This document shows positions 37,127 through 53,161 of a stretch of 64,000 bases of DNA, piece after piece. The DNA is from Onchidella celtica (lineage: Eukaryota; Mollusca; Gastropoda; Systellommatophora; Onchidiidae). The number at the start of each line of letters is the position of its first letter. Position 1 is the stretch's first letter. The stretch covers positions 12,670,663 through 12,734,662 of the forward strand of contig OZ007569.1 in NCBI GenBank assembly GCA_963931925.1, read 5' to 3'. The notes beneath the pieces are model-generated. The model made no database searches, was not told where the DNA came from, and was given only the letters and a program-made list of their open reading frames with translations. A program made the translations under genes and the position numbers.

Positions 37127-37930
37127 GTAAGTAAATGGCCCAATGTGATCACAACAGGAACGCTTAGATAGACCAGCTGACAGTAGTCAAATCAGTACCC
37201 CAGACTTTGTTTTGTGAAGTGTTTGCACTCCAAGAAAAGGCATGAAACAATTAATGTTACTGTACTGAAATAGGTCATTTCTAAAAAAAAAAAAAAAAAT
37301 GTAAAATAAAAACAAAATGTACCTCATCTGTCACTTAGCCTGCCACATAAACTATTTTCACGCCACATTTATTGTTAATGGTGTTGCTTACATGTACTTC
37401 ATTTCCTCTGTGACATTAATTTGTCGGTGATTTAAACCCGCTTTCCTGTTCATAAAGTACAGAAAACTTCACAAGTAAACAGAGTATTAAACGTCTTTTT
37501 ATGACTTGACTATACCCAAATCGTAGGTTCTAGTCATGTTAAGGTTTGACCCAAAAATTCCTTTCACTTTTCAATATTTGATGAGGAGTTTAACTGTTTG
37601 TATGACAAAGACAAGATAAAAAGCAGTTTCTGGTTCAAAGGTTAAGGGTGAAAACTGAGTGTTCTCTGAAAATATTTGGATCGTGTGTTGAAACTGTGTC
37701 ACAGTGACTCATGGGGAGACGATGAGTAAAGTTGGTGGACGGAGGGGAAAGGGGGGGGGGGGGTTATTATCGTCTTCGTGATTTGGATAAATTAAATTAG
37801 ACAACACTTCGAAATTTCTCGAATCATTAAGAACATGGTAAATGTCTTCGTGCTGTGGGCGCTGGCAACAATGTTCAATTTTCACTTATGAATACATGTG
37901 ACTAGATTAGTTCATGTCATTTGTCGTTAT

Positions 37931-39171
37931 TGTCATGATTCGGATGTTGTTAAAACTCACGCAGAGAGTGGGTTGTTGTTGTCTTACCAGGGCCATGAGA
38001 AATTGGCTGGTGGCCTTGAACGGCCCTCGCGAATTATAGTTGGTGAGTAAATAAATGTAAAGTTAAACTATTGGATTCACGCTTGTCGGTTTTAATGTTC
38101 GTGATTAATAAGTAATGGATTAGGGGTGAAACAAGGTGGGGATAGTTGACATTGTTAAGTATGACTAGACAAGTTTTTGCACGTTAACTGGCTGGTAGAA
38201 TAGTGCAGACGTATTACTACAATTAAAATGGTGGGAGGTTTCGACCAATGAGATAGCTGAACTAATTGGGCCAGCGGACTAGCACTGCTGGGTAGTTAGA
38301 TAGTATAAAACATCGTGTAACGTTCAGATTTATTGAATACAGACGAGCAGAAGCATCGTGTCGTGAAGTATCTCCGGTTGGCCAGTACCTGAACTGTGAT
38401 TTGAAGACTAGAAGTCCTTGCTAACGGACTGACTGAGCTCTAGAAAGAAAGGTCTGAGTGGGCTGACCTTTGAAAGCCCACGCTGCGCTATTTTGATGTT
38501 CGCGCCTACCAGTAGGCGTGACCAATGGTAATATATCTTATTTGTTCAAGCATAATAGAAGATCAGAGATAGAGAGAGAACCACAGCCTCATAGGAAGTC
38601 TAAGGAAACCCCAGCTGGCACTCGACGACGAGTGGCCTGTGTTATAGAATTATTTCCATAGTATGATTGAAGTAATATGGCACATTGCTGATGAATTGAA
38701 TAATGATTGTGCATATATATAAATAGTTTTTTTGCAACTGCATAATTACCTACAAGCCGAAGTGTGCTTCTGTAGGCATGGAACGTACTGGGCTCTCCTA
38801 ACATTCAAGCCCATATGATTTAGGGAGAGTTTGCCTGGCGACTGGCCAGTGGCGACTCAACAGTCACTTTAAATTGATATCTAGTTTCGTATAATATACC
38901 TATTTGCTATTGATTGCAGTACATCCAATAAGGAACCATAATTACATGAGTATCATAGATTAAGTTAGTAATTAGAATTTATTGCTCTGAATATACCTCT
39001 ATTGTCTTTTGTTTTGTTTATTAATATTTATGTAAAACATGGCCTGACCGGCCTGACATATATAGATACTCTAGTTGTTTAGTACTTTTCTTGTGTGGTT
39101 GTGTCCGAGTGTGAGTTAGCTGCCTCTCGTGCAGTCGAATGCTCCCCAAGACCCTAACTCTGCTCCTGACA
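37931..39171 (+). mobile_element. solo LTR of an LTR retrotransposon
   Basis: The interval begins TGTCATGATT and ends GCTCCTGACA, with the inverted TGTCA/TGACA termini. A perfect 5-bp target-site duplication, GTTAT, flanks it at 37926-37930 and 39172-39176. A TATAAAA box at 38304-38310 is a plausible core promoter. The 3' part shares the string GAGTGTGAGT with the LTR at 16125-17292. At 1241 bp it is a long LTR. No internal domain adjoins it. An apparent splice-flanked open segment at 37991-38042 falls inside the LTR and is therefore not called as a host exon. Confidence 0.85.
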
Positions 39172-40507
39172 GTTATTGTGGCCACTTTTTGGGGATAGGG
39201 GGAGGGGGGGGGGTGCAAACTCACAACTCATCGAAGTTTTGTTTTCTGTTATTTTTGTGCTCGCACTTTTCAGTCATCTCTCACTATTTTGAACTCGTAT
39301 ACAAGATACATACCACAGCTCCACACCCGCCGGCTTCCCCCGTCCTCCTTATAACGTTCAATTACCCCAAACCAAACAGGGTAAGTGCCAGAGATTGGTG
39401 GGGCGGGGGAGGGGAGGAGTAAATGTAGCCATCAACCCTCTGTCAATTAACTCTCTTCATTTTTTAAAGCTTTTGTTCTAATTTTTTTTTGGGGGGGGGG
39501 GGGTGTTTGTTGTTAAACAAGTAACAATTGTTATTGTAGTTCTTCTTCTTATCATGAATGTAATTGATGTTGTTTTACCGCTGATGTGATTATTTAAATG
39601 CTATTATTGTTCGTACATGACCGTCACTATCATAACTGCCATCATGATGTATTATGTTTGTTCAAAATCCCGTATCATCATGGGACAATATTGTCATTAG
39701 GGCAGTGACACTTTTTTGCTAGTGTCAGAAGAAGATGTGGTAACTTTTGTGTCTTTGTATGACATTTATGAGCAGTCGTGCGTCTTTTAATTGTGCATTT
39801 CAGTTGGTTTGATCATTTGTGTCTTGTGGCACACATTTTTTACTGAGCCATTAACTCCCCAATTACCTGGTTTGTATTGTTTGAAACATCAGGGTTGGCT
39901 GACTGACATAATACACTGATTCTGGCCCCTTCCCCTGTCCCCTTTCTCAGTTTTGTAACTCGTTTTTTGTTTATTTGTTTTTATTATCAATTGTTTGTAT
40001 TCTGTGACCACCCATAACATCGTGACATGTTTTTGGAATGGAAAACTACGGGATATGTAGCTTACCACTGGTATGTCTGAACTTGATTCAAAACTAAACT
40101 TCAAACCTGACAGATTCGCTTTATCTAATGGGTTTATTGTTCTGATTGTAATGTTCACCAGAGACAAATACGCCTTTCACTTTCTTTCAACATGCAAATA
40201 TAGGTGTATGTGTGGTGTAGTATGATTACATCCACTTTTTTTTTTTAAATTTCAAATTACCCTGCCCCAATCACACAAGCTTTGATTACAGGCTTGTCAT
40301 ACTAACCCCCCCCCCCCCCCCAGTCACTCATGATTGTGTTGCGTTGTTTTCTAGTAACTCTGCGAGAAAATTCGCAAATCCACACATGAAATTGGAAAGG
40401 ACAGGAAGAAATCGACAATTGTAAACCATATGTATAATAATTTTAATGTTGGTATTGTATTTGTAGTCATTTGATCAGATGTCTGCAGTTTCTACACGCC
40501 TTAGTTT

Positions 40508-40530
40508 TTGTTGTTGTTGTTGTTGTTGTT
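40508..40530. repeat. (TTG)n microsatellite
   Basis: Trinucleotide TTG run. Confidence 0.85.
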
Positions 40531-43500
40531 TTTCTGCACTCCACAGAGTAACAGTAAATTCAATCCGTAAAATTGCAATTTTTCTCGGCTCTCAGGCGAG
40601 GCAGAATTCTGGCATAATGATTGTGTTCTGGTGACCCGAAGCAGCCAAAGCAGACGGATAATAATTATGCTTGTGTTTCTGTGTGGCCCATTCCACAAAC
40701 AGAGAGTAAAATGTCGATAGCATTCATGAATGACGATGATGAGGGAGATGGTAAGGATGTTGTCATCAGTCAGGACAAAGACAATTTTTCTTGTTGACAT
40801 AAATCACAATGCGGTCGATGACGCCATTTCAGTGTAAGTTAAGTACATTTTGTGCCCGCCTGTCTCTGATAAATCCAGCGTTTACTGGCAGTAGTTTTAC
40901 CTTGTCGTGAAATCTCTAACAAACATAATGATGTACGCCGTGCGATAAGAAAATTGGATAAGAAAGGTATGTCTCATCGCATACAGTTTGAAGAAGGATT
41001 TCTGTACACATCAAAAGATGCGCGGAAACGTCTTAACTTGCAGAGTCGTGGAGAAGAAAGAGACGAGGTGGGAAAGGGGGAGGAAGAAATGAGTGAACAA
41101 ATATAATAGGAAGATGAACAGAACTGGGGTGGTGATGAGGGGTGGAAAGTGAGAGAGCGAAGGATATATTATTAAATAGAAAAAAGAAAGACAAGTTCTT
41201 AGAAGACCACGAGATGGAAAGATGTTTCACACTGCCATCATTCTGTAAAGGTTGTGTTCAGGCATCAGCTGCCGGATCACGGCAGAGTTGTCGTTCTTGG
41301 CCGAAAACTGGGTGTTCTGGAGGATACAAAATATGAGGAGAAAGTGTATGTGTAAAAGGGGAGGGGTGGTGGGGGCGAGATCGGTATAGACCAGCAAAGA
41401 TAAGCAGTTTGAAGTTTGAATTAGGGATGGAAGGAAGAAAAGTGAAAGAAATGAATGGAAGGGCCAAGAAAAAAGAGATTTTTTTTTGGAGGGGCGGGGG
41501 GGGGGGGGTGAGGTAAGGACAGAAAGGGGAAAATAAATAATAGTAAGACGGAATTTAGAGGGAGGCGTTACTCTTCCTACCGAGATAGTGCTTGCAAATT
41601 TATGTGTGGATTCTAAGGCAGTCACATCAAAGACAGATCGCCAGAGAATATAATTATTATGAAATATTAGCTTGATTGCCTCTCAGGAGGGTGGAGGGGG
41701 GGGGGTAAAGCTATCGCTGGCAAGCAGGTAGTCCAAATGCCGACCCTGGCAGGGAAATGACAGGGGCGGAGATGAGATCTCAGATAGTGAGAAGGGGATA
41801 GGCATGATGAAAGTAGTCAGGAATAATTTTGTGGAAATGCGCAGTTCTGACGTCAGCTGGCCTGAGCATTTTTGGTTGGTGAGAATTTTGTACTCGAGTG
41901 GTTAGTTCATGAATGTGTAGCGTCATTATGCGTTCAATATGTTGTAAACTTGCCACCAAATCCTCGTCTTATTTTTGCATTTCATATTTGTATTTGATCC
42001 CATTTGGGAAATTTGCCTTAGTGTCATTGCACCCCAGTTACAACTGGAGCAGGCACGTCGTCGCCACAGCGACCGTTCGTCGTTGAGCTGTTCGCTTTAT
42101 CCGATTTTGCATCGTTGATTATACTAATGTGTATCATCATCATCAAAAAGCAGTAATTACACTAAGACATTACTTTCTTCCCTGGCACTCAGGCAACCTG
42201 TAAACACGAGAACTCAGGCCAAAATGAACACGGAGATAGGAAACGGTGGGGGGGAGGGGGGGGGCGCAAGAGAGAGAAAAGTGCTAGAAGTCAGTGCCTT
42301 CCCCCTTTTCCTGTTTTTCAAAACGTTTAAGACTTTAAATCTCGCTTTGTCGTTTACAGATAATTATGAGCTTTCGTAGTTTGTATCGCAATTTTTTATT
42401 TCTTTCAAAGGCAAGTTATTCATTTTAATGTACCCCATCTACTCCAAACACCAGACCCACCCACATCCTACCTGCGTCAACACACTGGACTGCTTGCTAA
42501 TTTTTCTAATCTCCTGTAGTAGGGTCTCTCCCTTGTTGGACCGCCTCTGGAAATGTGTTTCGTCATTCCTCACGGCGTCCTCTTATCCACGACCCAATCT
42601 TTTATCAGATCGGCACAAAACATTTCAGACCGATGATTCTGTAGAAAAAAAAACCACAAAAAAACGATGGTAACAGTGCTCAGATATGCACACTTCTCAT
42701 GGTGTGCTTCAGCGGCGTGCCCATGCTGGTCTCACCTCTGAATGTTGGAACTGAACATGGAACATCGAAATAATAAATAGATTTATCGCGAATAATGAAA
42801 TACCAAAGCAAAAAATTGTCGTGGGTTGGTAATGTTTTCAGCGGAACCATAGACAAATTAAGCGACCATCTGTTGTTGTTCGATATGCTGCCGAGAAACA
42901 TATCAAAATTAATTTCTACAGATCATGTGACTGTAAGTTTTTCACTCTATTAATTATATTAATTTTGTATGTACAACGGCAAAATTGGCTTGTACGTGTC
43001 AAAACTATACAAGTCAGTATATTAATGACCTGTTTTACCCGAATTCTCCAAGAAGTGTGAGAACCATGTTGTTCTCTCTGTACAATTAGGTGATGAGTTG
43101 ATGTGATAATTTAAACCATAGGAGTTCCTTGTGGTGCATCTTTCTTGGTGGGCAAGAAATGATCAAACATTTTCAGACAAGAAAAGAAATACTGGAACAT
43201 TTTGATAATGCCGATTAAACTTATGGACGGAGAATATTAATATTTTCTTGTTTATCCAGATGATTGCCATCGGATGTGTCGTCAATCTTCTCTGCGTTTC
43301 TAATGCGGGAAGAGAATAATGCCAGTTTTGCTGTGGTTATTTATATTTTTGTTTTTATCTTTGTCGTCGACAGTTGGCTTTTAATGGATTGTCTGAGTTG
43401 ATTTAATCAAGCATTTCGTTTATGAAACAAGCATTTTTCTACTTCATTGCAGTTATTCATTTTTCACTTAGGTTGCTGGCAAACGAAATTATGTTGAGAG

Positions 43501-44990
43501 ATGTGTTTCTATTGTTGAAGACCGAGGAGTTTTATCGAGTGGAAAAATGGCTTCTGTGCTGTAGATGACTGCACCACCTTACGGATGTTCGTAAAAATGC
43601 TGCAAGTGCTGAGCGAGCAAATAAGATGTGGAAAAAATGTAGGATGTAATCTCCATTAGCAAGCGCAGAAACCATTGGGAGATCCTGACCATGGAAAGCC
43701 GTGTCTGTCCGTATAGGGAGATTCAGTGATGAGAAGCTGATCGCACGACAAGCAGGATTTTGTCTTCAGTAGACAAGGTGACTCTGCTTCAGGACCTTCC
43801 TCAGTTGTCCACTGTCGCTTATGAGTTGGCAGCCTCTGATATCCGCTGGCCCCTGGTCATTTGTCGCACAAAAACACTTTATCAAAAGACATTATTGTCA
43901 GCTGAAGTTGGCTGGGTTATATATTTATGCCTAGCTTTTAGCTAATACTTTAAACCTGGAGCCGTAGTTGATATTTGTGTTATTGTTGTTATATTTACCC
44001 ACAGATGAAGTTCCTTGAAATTTTTTTTGTCTTTAATTAACTTTAATGTGTTCCCGTTAGTTTTGCCGAGTACTCACGTCTTGTTTCTTAGTCTGTACTC
44101 ACGGGTAATTTATTCTTTGTAAGTGATTTTCTATTTGTTGGTCACGCACCTTACCTCCAGCCCCTCCCCCAACCCAGTCCTTTTCTCTCTCCTCATCCCT
44201 CTTCTTTGATTTTTGAAGAATCTGCAAAGTATGTGCGATATATACACAATGGCTTCCCATTCTTTCCATTTCAAAAGCAAGGTATGCCGGCCTGAACCAT
44301 ACATATCTGACTGAGTCCTTCATATGTAGAGTCTGCACAACTCATCCACTTACTTCATGAAGGCACTGGTATTTTTTTTCTTAAAATTATTTTATTGTCA
44401 TTTCATGGACTTTGTCCCATTGTGCTGCCTTGGCATTATTGTATAGAAAGATAGATTTTTATGTAAGCAAGCAAAGCCACGGCTGCATAATTTCTTGTGC
44501 AGTTAATTAGAAATGTCACTTAAAGGATAAAGTTATCCCGCAGAAGTTTACCAAATCCAGCTTGGTGTTTGCTGATGGTTTAATTTCGGTCGCATTAAAT
44601 CCCAGGATGGTGAAAAGGTTGAGTACACGCCACGAAAGCCAGGCAAAATCGAGTGGATTTGAAAGGCTACACGATCGCCAACATTAACAGTGGTCAGTTT
44701 TTTTTTTTGTCCAGCACACACTGACCCTCGTACCCAAATAATTTACTTATCAGAAATTCAGATGAAATCAGACAGGGGTTCACAAATTATTGATGGGTGA
44801 GCTTCCTGTGTTGCAGAAACTTTAGTCTGGACAGAATACAATATACTGTCCACTGTTTACCATTCCTGGTGTGAGAAGCTACATGCAATTTAAGATAACT
44901 TTATGTCTAATGGCCGAAATGAAAGAAGTTGATCAGATTTAGAATTCTAATGTGACACGTAAATAACACTCTAGCCTTTTTCAGCCTTTT

Positions 44991-45007
44991 GGGGGGGGGG
45001 GGGGGGG
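44991..45007. repeat. 17-base poly-G tract
   Basis: Uninterrupted G run. Confidence 0.9.
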
Positions 45008-45611
45008 TCCTCATGAAATTTTTTTATATTAGGCTCTCTCTTTTTTCAACCGTAAATTCGCAATAACCTTAAGTTGTGTCCAGTTCAACACAACGAAGAG
45101 GTAATGAGTCTTGTACAGCAAGTCATAAGAATTTGCGTGTGTGTGTGTTTGTGTGTGCGAAAGCATTACCGTATGTTCGATGATTGGGGGTTGATGTCAG
45201 TGCCTTGAAAAGTGAGCGAGCCCAAAAAAACAAACGTGAAGCCCTGCATTAAATTTGTTTTCATCAGTGAGGGTCGATAAGAAATGGTCAGTAGTAGCAC
45301 AGCATTTTTTTTTTTTTATTATGTTTATAAATAATTTTTTTTAAAGTTGGGGATGGGGGCAGTGAGATTGCGGGGAGACTGAAAGAGGTAGACAGAAAAG
45401 CTGATGCAGTTTTATCCTGGACAAAGTTGGGATAATTATGCTTGTTGTGATAGTATATAAAAGAAATTGTCATGGACAATGTATTTATTTATTTATTTAC
45501 TTTTACACGGAAATGTTTGTTCTCCGAACTGAGCTAGGAGAAGGAAGGAATTTTTTTTTTTATTGAACGACGAATTTCATTTTTTTTTTCCTGGTCAGAA
45601 GCAGAGGAATT

Positions 45612-45628
45612 CCCCCCCCCCCCCCCCC
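45612..45628. repeat. 17-base poly-C tract
   Basis: Uninterrupted C run, about 600 bp from the G17 tract and on the opposite strand sense. Confidence 0.9.
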
Positions 45629-46562
45629 ATCTTTATGTTTTATTTTTTTAATCCGACGGCTACATTGGACAGCAAAGAACGATTTGTCTCAAACTGATGT
45701 TAAATACATTGTGCAGTAAGTCTAATGTCTAGTATATGATGTTGTTTATGATTGTCACCGACATTTCCTGAGATTCAGAGTGAGCGATAAGTATGAGCGA
45801 CTAAAGAAATGTACGTCCAGTGAGTAAATGTGAGATATGAGATATGTGAGTAATTAGATTGAAGGAGCTGACGTGGGCGAATGAGTATGTTTGTGTGTCT
45901 GTGTGTGCGAAAGAGAGAGAGGGGGACAGGTCAATCACTTCTTTTCTCTCTCAATCATTTGGGTATCAATGTATTTCAGCATTTCAACAAATACAAAAAT
46001 GAAAGATAAAAAAATATTGTCGAAATAGAATCGCATCCTGGAAGAATGAGTAGATTATGCGAAAGTTTGGTCGCTCAAGCTCATGGACATACGCATCCTT
46101 TTCATTTACTGGCTTGTCTCTAGATAAAATCCACGCCGATTTTGAATAAACAAGTAGCAGCTATTTTATCTAAGCGTTTGTTGGTACCGAGGATACAAAG
46201 TTACTCCCGAACACATTCCTCCGTTTACTCTGTACCGTAAAAGAAGAAACAAAGAAAGAGGTAAAAGAACATAAATCGGATAAAAGAGTTCTTTATAGAA
46301 TTAATTTATGTCCATTATGCATTTGCGGTGAGCAAATGGGACTCAGAATTAATGTATGCCGTAACCTGTAGTTTGGTTTGTTGCACTTTGTGAAATTAAT
46401 TTTTTGCTTATTTTTTTTTTAATAAGGGGGGAGCGGTGTGCAGAGACATCAGATAGTTTTTATTTTTGCATTATTAATTTTGCATTCAGGTAGCCACTTA
46501 CATTTGCAGTTTGATAACATTTTGGTATTTTCACAAAGTCTTGACATCAAAAACACACCTAA

Positions 46563-46733
46563 GAACCCTCAACTTCGACTTGATCAGACCTGTCGAGCGA
46601 CGTCCATCCGCTCCCTCAAAGACAATAATTTCAGACGCCATTAGCTAGGAATCCTCAACTTTGACTTGATCAGACCTGCTGAGCGACGTCCATTCGCTCC
46701 CTCAAATACAATAATTTCAGACACCATTAGCTA
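46563..46733. repeat. 86-bp tandem duplication
   Basis: Two head-to-tail copies, 46563-46648 and 46649-46733, differ at only a few positions (for example CTTCGACTTG versus CTTTGACTTG and CCATCCGCTC versus CCATTCGCTC). The copies share GATCAGACCTG and AATTTCAGAC. No coding role is evident. Confidence 0.92.
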
Positions 46734-49424
<2,691 letters not shown>

Positions 49425-51846
49425 GTAACAATTATAAAATACGGACTTGTGCACAATGCGTAGCAAATTTATGCCTGCTGTATTGCTGTCACAAAAGAAA
49501 CCATTTCGTTCCATGTCCATGATTTCGCCAGCTGCACTGCAACACCAGGTGCGTAGTTGGGAAATGTTTCATGCTGATGTAGATGATGGGTTGAAGGTTT
49601 ACAGTGATGAATGGAAATACACCGGTGGTGTGAACTGTTTAAACCGCTAGTTTTGTAGGGCAAACAAATTTCTTTATCTGATTGAAACAGTGGGAAATTC
49701 AAGAATGTCATCATCCTCTTAATCCGAGTGATACAACATAATATCTGTCTGCAATAAAGCGTTCTGGTTTGATGATCAAGTGATCCGTAAATGGCATTTG
49801 TTAACCGTGAAATGCTCCAATTGTCCTGCTCGACGTTGGCAAATTGAAGGTTTGATTTTCACAGCAGCATCCCTTTTATATATTATGTCATCTGACAATT
49901 CATGTCCCTACGGTTAAGACAGCAGCTTTGGGATAAAATGTTGCACTTCTATAGAGGTGCAATGCAAAATAAGTCTGTGCATGTTTTTGTATGTGGAAGT
50001 CAGTAAGTTTGTTTTTGTTCTTTCATGCATCAAATGTAGAGATACATCATGAGGCCTGATTTCTGTCTTTTACATTGATTTCTCCGTCTGAAGTTTTCCC
50101 CTCTGTAGTACCTAGAGTTCTCATTGTATCTTTCACGCCAGGGAATTTAAGAAGACCGACTGCACTTTTTTTGTGTTTTGTTTTCCGATTTACAAGGACA
50201 CAGAGTTCTGAGATTCCAGATTTTTTCCATTGAGGTTTAGATGGCACTGTTAAAAACTTTTACTAACACACGATGGAGAAGAGATCTGGGCATGTTTCTA
50301 TCTTGCCATCTCACAGCTAATACGTTTACTTTATTTCTGCAATGCAGGACTCTAAGCGTGATGGATTTATTTTAAAAAATAAATAAATAAATAAAAATAT
50401 ATATTAAATTTTTTTTAAAAATATAAATAAATTCTTTCCCGTGGACATTCACAGACAAATTTACGGGAATGTGGAGATGACCGCGAGCTTTATTGGACTG
50501 CTGTAATTTTTATACATATGGAATTGGTTGAAAATAGCTGATTAATTGATTTTTTTTTTTTAGTGGGGATTCTAGAAAATTCGGTCTCTGTTCTAGATCT
50601 ATTTGACCCTCTAGCCAAAAAAAAGCAAAACCTAATAAATAGAAGATTCTAGTTCTGTGCAAGTGTGCATGTTATCCCTGATTAGATAGCGTATGAAAAT
50701 TTGAAACACCCTTTTGTGCAAGGCATTGTTATTCAGTCTTTTTACATAGACGAATCAACTTCATAAGAAGAATGAAGCAAGCCTAGGTCTCTTTGTCTGG
50801 GTTAGGAAGAGCCAGGGGGGGGGGGGGGGTTATGTTTATGTCAAATAAATTATTGTCTTTTTACATTTTATTTCTCTACATGGAATGTGCACTAAAATTT
50901 AAGTTGTTTGTAAGGAATATGCCACTGAGAGAAATGAGTTTTGCCACGCATGTTTGGGCACACATGAAACACCTGCATTAATATAATAGGTCCGTGTCTC
51001 GTTAAGCGATTTCTCTGCAGTCAGTTTTATTGTGAACCAAACAGTCAAGTTCTACAATTCATAATATGATCTAGCAAGGGGTATGGTGGTGGGGAAGAAA
51101 AGGCTATTTTCGTGGTCAATTCTGGACATAATTGTCTCTCTGAAGGTTCACAACAAAACTGACTGGAGAGCGCTTTACCCGCGGCGAACTTAAAACATAA
51201 ACATTGCATTGTGATACTGATGTTGTAATGTCTACAGATTGTGCCGACAAATGCAGAAATACCTCTGGGTCATTAGGTACACGAGATCTCACTGTTCATG
51301 ACTAGATTCAAACTGGCTGCCTTTAGAATGCGCGGCGAATGCCATACCTCTCGTTCACAGTGAAGCATTGTTTGTTTGTGTATTTTTAAAAAATTGGAAT
51401 GTGCTTACGGAACTTCTCACTGTAACCAAGACGGAAGACAACACTTTTGCTTTGGCGTGACCACAACAACTTTTCCCTTCTTCCACATGCGCTCCTGTGT
51501 ACGTCACAAATGATCTGTTTAAATGGAATTTATATAGTTTGGTGGGTGGAGAATACAACAGATACCTCTTGGCCTTTGGTTTCATTCATCCATTCATTCA
51601 TCCACTCATTCATTCATTCATTCACACAAACACATCCAGAGGAGAGGAGTGGTAGGGTGGAGGGGGGGGGGGAGAAAAAAGTGGGAAGTTCATTAACTTT
51701 GGACAGAAATGATCAATTTGGCAGACAGCGAATCATCCACAAAATGTATATTGTATTGTGTAGTATCCTTTCTCATGCATAAATATATGAGCTTGGCACA
51801 GGATCTGCGCTTTGAACTCTTCTTCCCCTCCCCCCCCCCTCCTCAG
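49425..51846. other. unassigned non-coding sequence
   Basis: An AT-only patch lies at about 50370-50432, a G15 tract at 50815-50829, a CATT microsatellite at 51580-51626 and a G11 tract at 51662-51672. Nothing else was recognised. Confidence 0.5.
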
Positions 51847-51983
51847 TAAACGTAGTGATCAATGGGTTCATTAGCATTTCGGGATCTGGTCTCAAATGGG
51901 ATCAAAATTGGCTCAACGAGTGCAGCGATTTTCACAGCAACACGAGAAATGTCATGGGCGTCGCGTTTTGGGGCACAGAGCAG
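51847..51983 (+). other. candidate internal coding exon
   Basis: A very pyrimidine-rich tract (51823-51844) ends in CTCAG and forms a strong acceptor. The 3' boundary is a strong donor, GAGCAG|GTGAGC. One frame is open for all 45 codons, entered after two bases and left in phase 0. It reads with mixed, protein-like composition, including KWDQNWLNECSDF and NVMGVAFWGTEQ, and no low complexity. No family is recognised. The reverse strand is also open over much of this interval, which lowers the weight. It is the best single coding-exon candidate in the window by combined splice strength and length. Confidence 0.27.
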
Positions 51984-52976
51984 GTGAGCTATCTACTCTG
52001 GTGTATCTTTACCGGCAGCGTCATTGTTTATTTCTCTGAGCGACTGGTATAAAACATCGTGCATTCAGTTGGGAATTTGATGACAGGCTTTTATTGGAGG
52101 CAGAAGTAGCTCGGGTGGATGGATGGATGGAATTGAAGAGAGTTGCTACACTGATGTCGTTCTACGATTGGCAATGGCGTATAATTCTTTACTTTGGAGC
52201 ACGCTGCCGGCCCTGTATTTGCAGTTCACCATCCTTAGGAGCTGCCATTGACAGGGCGGGGGTGGGAGCGGACACGTTAAAACAGTTTATTTTATCTATA
52301 GAGATATATATAAACGGAATGAAACCAAACCAACCCCGGAACACCACTGACATTTTGACGTATCAACAGGTCAACTTAGTGTGAGCGCATTTGGTAAATC
52401 TAACAACTTCCGGCAGCTTTTGTGCCAGTTTTTTTGCATCCTTTGAACCCATGTTTGCCTGAAGGCAAAGACTCTCCCTGTTGACGTTCCTACGTCTATT
52501 TCTACGAACAAAACCATCTTGTGTTGAAGTTATCAGACAATAGGACGGCGTTTTCTTCCACGCCAGCATTAAATAGTGTAAGGAAAATTTATCGGTTTAT
52601 ATTTTGAAATCTGTAACTGTCTGGGGGGAGGGGGGGGGGGAGTGTTACAATAGACCAGTGGAACTACAGGCCAATGCAATGAGATTTGATCATTTAGACA
52701 AAAGTTCCGATGTTTGCCTGGTGTGTTTTCTATTGATCACGGTTTTACCATTGAGCCACTGAATGTTCGTGTGTCGAGATCTCGGTTATTAGCACCGTCG
52801 TTAATGAGAATATATTTACATGTATTACATGGCGACATTTCTCCCATAAGACAAATAGAAATGGAAAGTATCGAGATTGAAAGCATTCCTGCTGTTTCAT
52901 GTCACTAAAGTGTAAGAATCAGAGACAAGATATTACCTATTTTACTTTTTTTTTGCAGCATGTCAATATAGCACAG

Positions 52977-53161
52977 AATAAAACACCAGGTATAATTTAC
53001 AGACATTACTGTAAATATAATAAAACCCTAAATTCAGTTTACTGATACTAGAATGTAATAAAACGGTAAACGTATTTTAGTAAAATGATATACAATAAAA
53101 CACCAAGTTTGTATTCTGTCTGACATGAATGTGGTATCCAGCGTTACGTAATAAAACGGTA
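52977..53161. repeat. cluster of AATAAAAC motifs
   Basis: The octamer AATAAAAC occurs at 52977, 53019, 53057, 53094 and 53150. The longer strings GTAATAAAACGGTA and AATAAAACACCA each occur twice, so this is probably a diverged short tandem array rather than five independent polyadenylation signals. Confidence 0.75.

Larger units (their letters stand above)
33305..37930. other. unassigned non-coding sequence
   Basis: It contains a C12 tract (33392-33403), a CpG cluster (34450-34560), an AT-only patch (36012-36076) and a GA-rich patch (36578-36601). Candidate exons at 36301-36483 (minus) and 36971-37126 (plus) are listed separately. No domain was recognised. Confidence 0.5.
39172..46562. other. 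unassigned non-coding sequence
   Basis: Many homopolymers occur here, notably G13 (39491-39503), C16 (40306-40321), G17 (44991-45007) and C17 (45612-45628), plus a TTG run (40508-40530) and a TTTA run (45481-45500). One splice-flanked open segment at 40879-40966 is noted in the findings. No domain was recognised. Confidence 0.5.

Noticed and set aside
37991..38042. 52-bp segment with strong acceptor and GTGAGT donor, one frame open
   Set aside because: It lies entirely within the solo LTR at 37931-39171, so the splice-like signals belong to the retroelement or are chance.
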